Of a DNA stretch of 64,000 bases, positions 59,154-64,000 are shown piece after piece. Below the pieces are notes generated by a model. It was not told the origin of the DNA. It searched no databases and saw nothing but the letters and a program-made list of their open reading frames with translations. Position numbers and translations under genes: made by a program. The first letter of the stretch is position 1; each line of letters opens with the position of its first letter. This stretch comes from Sphingomonas cavernae (lineage in GTDB: Bacteria > Pseudomonadota > Alphaproteobacteria > Sphingomonadales > Sphingomonadaceae): assembly GCF_003590775.1 (NCBI RefSeq), contig NZ_QYUM01000002.1, positions 124,001-188,000 of the forward strand, read 5' to 3'.

Positions 59154-61496
59154 ATGCGGGAAAAAGAATTGCGGCTGGCGCTGATCTGTTATGGCGGTAT
59201 CAGCCTTGCGGTCTACATGCATGGAATCACAAAGGAAATCTGGCGGCTTACGCGGGCCAGCCGGCATTTTCACGACGGCGACGCCCCCGCTGCGGGCAGT
59301 CAGGGCGTCTATCACCAGATGCTTCAGGCGATCGAAACCGAGACGGGAACCCGGATGCGAGTGCTCGCGGATATCATCGCGGGCGCGTCGGCGGGCGGGA
59401 TCAACGGCATCTTCCTTGCGCACGCGCTCGCAACCGGCCAGTCACTCGACCCGCTGACCGATCTCTGGCTCGATTGCGCCGATGTGGACCGGCTGCTCGA
59501 TCCTGATGCGCGTCCGCTTTCGCGTTTCTCGAAATTCTGGGCGCAGCCGCTGGTCTGGGTCGCGGCGGGCAAGAGCGAAACCGTGGAGCGCACCGTAGAG
59601 CCCGGAACGCGCGAGGAAGTACGCGCCAAACTGTCCAGTTTCATCCGCGCGCGCTGGTTCGAGCCGCCCTTTGGCGGCAAGGGCTTCACGGGTCTGCTGC
59701 TCGACGCCTTCGAGGCGATGGGCAAGAGCGAGACCGGTCCCGTCCTGCTGCCTGAGGGGCAGCCCCTCGACCTGTTCGTCACGGTCACCGACTTCCACGG
59801 CCATCCCGAGCGGCTGAAGCTCAACAGTCCTGCCGAGGTGGTCGAGACCGAGCACAGGCTCGTGCTCGGCTTCTCCACGCGCGCGCAGGGCGTTCCGGGA
59901 ATCGGCGATGTTGCCGAGCTCGTCTTCGCGGCACGCGCCACCGCCAGCTTTCCGGGGGCGTTCCCGCCCTTTACCGTCGGCGAGCTCGATGGGGTGCTTG
60001 CCGATCGCGAGCATGCCTGGCCCGGTCGCGACGCCTTTCTTGCACGCGCGCTGCCCCGGCAAAGCGCTGCGGGCGTCGTCGAAAACACCGCACTCATCGA
60101 CGGTTCGGTGCTGGCCAACGCGCCCTTCGCGCCCGCGATCGGCGCGCTCCGAAATCGCCCCGCGCGGCGCGAAGTGGATCGCCGTTTTGTCTATATCGAT
60201 CCCAAGCCGGGCGTGCGCAGCATCCAGCTCCGACGCACCGGCAACGGTGAAAGTTCGCTTCCCGGCTTCTTCGGTACGATCTTCGGTGCTCTGTCGGATC
60301 TGCCGCGCACGCAACCCATTCGCGACAATCTCGAAGCGATTGAGAGCCGTTCCTCGCGTATCCGGCGGATGCGCACGATCGTCGAGGCGCTAAGGCCAGA
60401 GGTCGAGGAATCGATCGAATCGCTGTTCGGCATCACGCTCTTTCTCGATCGCCCCACCGCCGCGCGGCTCGCCGGGTGGCGCGCCAAAGCACAGGACAAA
60501 GCAGCGCGCTCGGCGGGACATGCCTATCCGGCCTATGGTCACCTCAAGCTGTCGGGGGTGATCGAGGAGGTCGCCGCGATGCTCTTCGCGCTTTCGACGC
60601 ACAGCGGCAGCCATGCACGCGAAGAGGCGCGACGCGCGATCTGGGGTGCCGCACGCGCAGGCAGTCTCGATCGCGTGACCGGCCGCGGCAACGGCGCGAC
60701 CGAGCCCGTCATAGACTTTTTCCGCGCGCACGATCTGGGCTTTCGAATTCGTCGCCTGCGCTTCCTCGCGCGGCGTCTGTCGGAATTGTCCGAGGCAGTG
60801 GATGCGCCGCTGGTCGCACTCGATGCGATGAGCAAGGTGACCTATGAATGCCTCGCGCTCTATCTCGATCGCGAAATACTCGACTTCTACGGCCTGGCGG
60901 TCCGCGAGGCCGCAACCGCCACATCCGAAGCACCGCAGGCCGCAATGGATGCGCTCGGCGCCGCGCGCAACCTGCGCGCGATCGACCAGATAACCGACGA
61001 GCGCATCGCCGAGGCGCTGGCCCAACTTCCCAAGGCCGAACGCCGCGTGATGCTGCTGACCTATCTGGGCTTTCCCTATTACGACATCGCCACGCTGCCG
61101 CTGCTCCAGGGCGAGGGACTCGACGAGTTCGATCCGGTAAAGGTCGACCGGATTTCGCCTGACGATGCCGCCACGATCCGTGCCGGTGGTGCGGAAGCCA
61201 CGCTCAAGGGCATCCAGTTCAACAGCTTCGGCGCCTTTTTCAGCCGCGCATACCGTGAAAACGACTATCTCTGGGGGCGTCTGCACGGCGCGGACCGGCT
61301 GATCGACATTCTTGTGTCCAGCCTGCCGACCGGCAAATCGCTCGGCGCAGGCGCCGTCGCCGCGATCAAACACGCCGCCTTCGTTGCGATTCTCGACGAA
61401 GAGGAGCCTCGCCTGACGACTATCCCCGAACTCTTTAGGGATCTGCGGCAGGAGATTGGGACCGATCCCTTGGCAAGCACCGCCCAAACGGCTTAG
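59154..61496 (+). CDS. Patatin-like phospholipase
   Basis: 780 residues, ATG 59154. The nucleophile elbow GASAGGINGIFL (G-x-S-x-G) and the dyad Asp in LIDGSVLANAPF are present, with YGGISLAVYMHG as oxyanion region. The long C-terminal part matches the DUF3376 type. Lipid acyl hydrolase. Confidence 0.9.
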   Translation: MREKELRLALICYGGISLAVYMHGITKEIWRLTRASRHFHDGDAPAAGSQGVYHQMLQAIETETGTRMRVLADIIAGASAGGINGIFLAHALATGQSLDPLTDLWLDCADVDRLLDPDARPLSRFSKFWAQPLVWVAAGKSETVERTVEPGTREEVRAKLSSFIRARWFEPPFGGKGFTGLLLDAFEAMGKSETGPVLLPEGQPLDLFVTVTDFHGHPERLKLNSPAEVVETEHRLVLGFSTRAQGVPGIGDVAELVFAARATASFPGAFPPFTVGELDGVLADREHAWPGRDAFLARALPRQSAAGVVENTALIDGSVLANAPFAPAIGALRNRPARREVDRRFVYIDPKPGVRSIQLRRTGNGESSLPGFFGTIFGALSDLPRTQPIRDNLEAIESRSSRIRRMRTIVEALRPEVEESIESLFGITLFLDRPTAARLAGWRAKAQDKAARSAGHAYPAYGHLKLSGVIEEVAAMLFALSTHSGSHAREEARRAIWGAARAGSLDRVTGRGNGATEPVIDFFRAHDLGFRIRRLRFLARRLSELSEAVDAPLVALDAMSKVTYECLALYLDREILDFYGLAVREAATATSEAPQAAMDALGAARNLRAIDQITDERIAEALAQLPKAERRVMLLTYLGFPYYDIATLPLLQGEGLDEFDPVKVDRISPDDAATIRAGGAEATLKGIQFNSFGAFFSRAYRENDYLWGRLHGADRLIDILVSSLPTGKSLGAGAVAAIKHAAFVAILDEEEPRLTTIPELFRDLRQEIGTDPLASTAQTA

Positions 61497-61529
61497 TGTT
61501 GTAGTCACGCAACAAAACAGGGTCACGGC

Positions 61530-61865
61530 ATGCAATTCCTGAGAACGATCTTCTGGGTGATTCTCGCCGTCACCGCAGTGATCTTCGCGGTCGGCAACTG
61601 GACCGCTGTCACGATCAATCTGTGGGGCGATATCCAGGTCGATTCCAAGCTGCCCGTTCTGCTCTTCGGTGCGTTCCTTCTGGGTCTTCTGCCCACGCTT
61701 ATTCTCCACCGCGCAACGCGCTGGAGCTTGAAGCGCAAGCTCGATTCGACCGAGCGCGCGCTCGCCGATGTGCGTGGCTATACGACAACGCCCGCCGCTC
61801 CCGCTGCCGGATCCGAGACACCGCCGCCCTATGCGCCCACCGCAGTCCCGCCGGGTGTCTCATGA
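61530..61865 (+). CDS. LapA domain membrane protein
   Basis: 111 residues, two membrane helices (about 5-25, 43-62), a short coiled coil and a Pro-rich tail. Lipopolysaccharide-assembly protein A type. Overlaps pyrF by ATGA. Confidence 0.88.
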   Translation: MQFLRTIFWVILAVTAVIFAVGNWTAVTINLWGDIQVDSKLPVLLFGAFLLGLLPTLILHRATRWSLKRKLDSTERALADVRGYTTTPAAPAAGSETPPPYAPTAVPPGVS

Positions 61866-62536
61866 GCGGCCCCGTCTATGTCGCGCTCGACACGCCCGAT
61901 CTTGATCGCGCCAAGGCGCTCGCCACCAAGGTCCGAAACCATGTTGGCGGAATCAAGCTTGGCCTCGAATTCTTCTCTGCCAATGGTCGTGCTGGGATCA
62001 AGGAGATGGCGTCGCTCGACCTGCCGATCTTCCTCGACCTGAAGTTCCATGACATCCCCAACACCGTCGCCAAGGCAATCCAGGCATTGCGCCAGCTTGA
62101 ACCCGCGATCCTGACGGTTCACGCCGCGGGCGGACGGGCGATGATGGAGGATGCCAAGGCCGCTGCCGCCAACGGCACCAAAGTCGTGGCTGTCACAATG
62201 CTCACCAGCCTCGACGGAAACGACCTGACCTCGATCGGACTCAAGGAGGATACGCACGAGCAGGTCGTGCGGTTGACGGAGCTTGCGAAGAAATCGGGGC
62301 TCGACGGCGTCGTCTGCTCGGGTCACGAGGTCGCGGCCGCGCGCAAGACATGGCCCGACGGCTTCTTCGTCGTGCCCGGCGTGCGCCCCGCGGGCGCCGC
62401 CACGGGCGACCAGAAGCGGCTGATGACCCCGCGCGGCGCGCTCGACGCGGGCGCCTCGATCCTCGTCATCGGCCGTCCCATCACGCAGGCCGAAGACCCC
62501 GATCAGGCCGCACGCGACATCGCGGCGACGCTGTAA
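61862..62536 (+). CDS. pyrF: Orotidine 5'-phosphate decarboxylase
   Basis: 224 residues. Catalytic FLDLKFHDIPNT and the phosphate-binding end SILVIGRPITQAEDP. Last step of UMP synthesis. Coupled to lapA. Confidence 0.96.
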   Translation: MSGPVYVALDTPDLDRAKALATKVRNHVGGIKLGLEFFSANGRAGIKEMASLDLPIFLDLKFHDIPNTVAKAIQALRQLEPAILTVHAAGGRAMMEDAKAAAANGTKVVAVTMLTSLDGNDLTSIGLKEDTHEQVVRLTELAKKSGLDGVVCSGHEVAAARKTWPDGFFVVPGVRPAGAATGDQKRLMTPRGALDAGASILVIGRPITQAEDPDQAARDIAATL

Positions 62537-62538
62537 AG

Positions 62539-62659
62539 CCCTCTCCCCGCGTGCGGGGAGAGGGTTGGGAGAGGGGCACGACGGGAGAGTCGGCCCACTA
62601 GTATCAACGCGCTGCAGAACTCCCCCTCTCCCCAACCCTCTCCCCTGAAGGGGAGAGGG
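62539..62659. repeat. Paired palindromes (BIME-like) between pyrF and trpF
   Basis: CCCTCTCCCCGC/GCGGGGAGAGGG (62539-62564) is a perfect 12-bp stem, and CCCTCTCCCC-TGAA-GGGGAGAGGG (62636-62659) a 10-bp stem. The inner flanks also pair (GGTTGGGAGAGGGG with CCCCTCTCCCCAACC). A dispersed sphingomonad-type repeat. Confidence 0.85.
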
Positions 62660-62675
62660 AGGCTAAGGAACCCCG

Positions 62676-63320
62676 ATGCCCCGAATCACCGCCAAGATCT
62701 GCGGCCTTTCGACGCCCGAAACGCTAGACGCCGCGGTCGCGGGGGGCGCGAGCCATATCGGACTGGTCTTCTTTCCGAAGAGCCCGCGTCATGTGCAGTT
62801 CGGTCAGGCCGCCGCGCTCGCGCAGCGCGTGCCCGCGCATGTGCTCAAGGCGGGCGTATTTGTCGACCCCGACGACGCGCTGCTCGACGCCGCGATCGCC
62901 GCCGGCGGGCTCGATGTGATCCAGTTGCATGGCAAGGAGGCGCCCGAACGTGCCGCTGCCGTCAAGGCACGCTCCGGCAAGGAGGTGTGGAAAGCGCTTC
63001 ACGTTCGCACCAGTCTCGATCTCGCGGGCGCGGGCAGTTACCGTGGCGCCGCAGATCGGCTGCTCTATGACGCCAAGACGCCCGAGGGTGCAGATCTCCC
63101 CGGCGGCATGGGGTTGCGCTTCGACTGGCGGCTGCTCCAGGGCTTCTCTCACCCCCTTGCCTGGGCGCTGTCGGGCGGGCTCGATGCCGCCAATGTCGGC
63201 GAAGCGGTTGGCATCACCGGCGCGGCGCTGGTAGATGTGTCGTCCGGTGTCGAAAGCGCGCCGGGTATCAAGGATGTGGACAAGATCGCCGCATTCCTTA
63301 AAGCGACGGCCCAGCTATGA
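62676..63320 (+). CDS. trpF: Phosphoribosylanthranilate isomerase
   Basis: 214 residues. [15 protein letters not shown] (catalytic Cys), [19 protein letters not shown] and the RFDWRLL Asp. Third step of tryptophan synthesis. Coupled to trpB by ATGA. Confidence 0.95.
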   Translation: MPRITAKICGLSTPETLDAAVAGGASHIGLVFFPKSPRHVQFGQAAALAQRVPAHVLKAGVFVDPDDALLDAAIAAGGLDVIQLHGKEAPERAAAVKARSGKEVWKALHVRTSLDLAGAGSYRGAADRLLYDAKTPEGADLPGGMGLRFDWRLLQGFSHPLAWALSGGLDAANVGEAVGITGAALVDVSSGVESAPGIKDVDKIAAFLKATAQL

Positions 63321-64000
63321 CCATCATCAACTCGCTTCGCACCCAGCCCGACGAGCGTGGGCATTTCGGGCAGTTCGGCGGCCGCTATGTCGCCGAGACG
63401 CTGATGCCGCTGATCCTCGATCTCGACCGCGAATACCGCGCCGCGAAGCAGGATCCCGCATTCAAGGCTGAATTCGACTATCTGCTGAAGCAATATGTCG
63501 GCCGTCCGAGCCCGCTCTATTTCGCCGAGCGGCTGACCGAGGAACTGGGTGGCGCAAAGGTCTATCTGAAGCGCGAGGAGCTCAACCACACCGGCGCGCA
63601 CAAGATCAACAACTGCATCGGCCAGATCCTGCTCGCCAGACGCATGGGCAAGACGCGGATCATCGCGGAGACGGGCGCTGGCCAGCACGGCGTCGCCACC
63701 GCCACCGTTGCGGCGCTGTTCGGCCTGCCCTGCACGATCTTCATGGGCGCGGTCGACGTCGCCCGTCAGCAGCCCAACGTCTTCCGGATGAAGCTGCTCG
63801 GCGCCGAAGTCCGGGCGGTTGAATCGGGTGCAAAAACGCTCAAGGATGCGATGAACGAGGCGCTGCGCGACTGGGTCGCGAACGTCCACGACACCTTCTA
63901 CATCATCGGCACCGTCGCAGGCCCGCACCCCTATCCCGAACTCGTCCGCGACTTTCAGACCGTCATCGGCAATGAGGCGCGCGAACAGATTCTCGAGGCC
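63317..64000 (+). CDS. trpB: Tryptophan synthase beta chain, cut by right window edge
   Basis: 228 residues are visible. [26 protein letters not shown], the PLP lysine in HTGAHKINN, and [14 protein letters not shown]. The frame is open to base 64000. Condenses indole with serine. trpA presumably follows. Confidence 0.96.
   Translation, partial: MTIINSLRTQPDERGHFGQFGGRYVAETLMPLILDLDREYRAAKQDPAFKAEFDYLLKQYVGRPSPLYFAERLTEELGGAKVYLKREELNHTGAHKINNCIGQILLARRMGKTRIIAETGAGQHGVATATVAALFGLPCTIFMGAVDVARQQPNVFRMKLLGAEVRAVESGAKTLKDAMNEALRDWVANVHDTFYIIGTVAGPHPYPELVRDFQTVIGNEAREQILEA

Noticed and set aside
62539-62659. CRISPR-like array
   Set aside because: Only paired palindromes, no regular spacer-repeat units and no cas genes.

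Overview
The window is a piece of a GC-rich alphaproteobacterial chromosome, most probably from the Sphingomonadaceae. This is inferred from the gene neighbourhoods (comF-grxC-nitrilase-DUF1178, accA-xerD, aroK-aroB, lapA-pyrF-trpF-trpB), the intergenic palindromes and the overall gene style. It contains one complete-looking prophage of about 38.6 kb with the gene set of a P2-type myovirus.

Layout. Bases 1-2090 are host DNA: the end of an M28 peptidase gene, two small genes, a 10-bp tandem repeat, and a tRNA-Arg(CCT) gene on the minus strand with its terminator. The prophage lies between two copies of a 44-bp attachment core (2047-2090 and 40643-40686). The core covers the 5' half of the tRNA. 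After it comes an identical IS5-type element (IS copy 1), a 0.65-kb non-coding stretch with repeated GATTATGT words and a 16-bp inverted repeat, and a small zinc-ribbon gene. Then follow the P2-like late genes: Q and P on minus; O, N, M, L, X, holin, amidase, overlapping spanins, R and S on plus; a toxin-antitoxin pair on minus; J, I, H, G; a frameshifted Dam methylase; V, a tiny membrane protein, W, FI, FII, E/E' with a -1 frameshift, T, U and D. From 27.1 to 31.4 kb is the control region: a Bro-N antirepressor-like gene and two different XRE repressors, each facing one copy of a duplicated early unit (BcepMu gp16-like DNA-binding protein plus an FtsK-gamma domain protein). IS copy 2 disrupts the first unit. 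From 31.9 to 40.6 kb runs one tightly overlapping early operon: a CII-like regulator, an Ogr/Delta late activator, a primase-helicase, a GapR-like protein, a protein containing a portal-like segment, a TGT/DpdA-like protein, a DNA methyltransferase, an excisionase and the integrase.

How it works together (inference). The repressors hold the early promoters; each promoter has a different palindromic operator between -35 and -10. When released, the early operon makes the replication protein and Ogr. Ogr has the exact P2 Ogr cysteine spacing. It should bind three TGT-N12-ACA sites that sit upstream of P/O, J and V. The three sites lie so close to the start codons of P, J and V, all without a Shine-Dalgarno sequence, that near-leaderless late mRNAs are predicted.

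Bases 40687-64000 are host housekeeping genes: DUF1178, nitrilase, grxC, comF, a methyltransferase, mutT, two Flp pilins, an M48 protease, accA, xerD, aroK, aroB, a Kef-type antiporter, a NifU-like scaffold, cvpA, radA, an EEP hydrolase, DUF937, SRPBCC and patatin-like proteins, lapA, pyrF, trpF and the start of trpB, which runs off the right edge.
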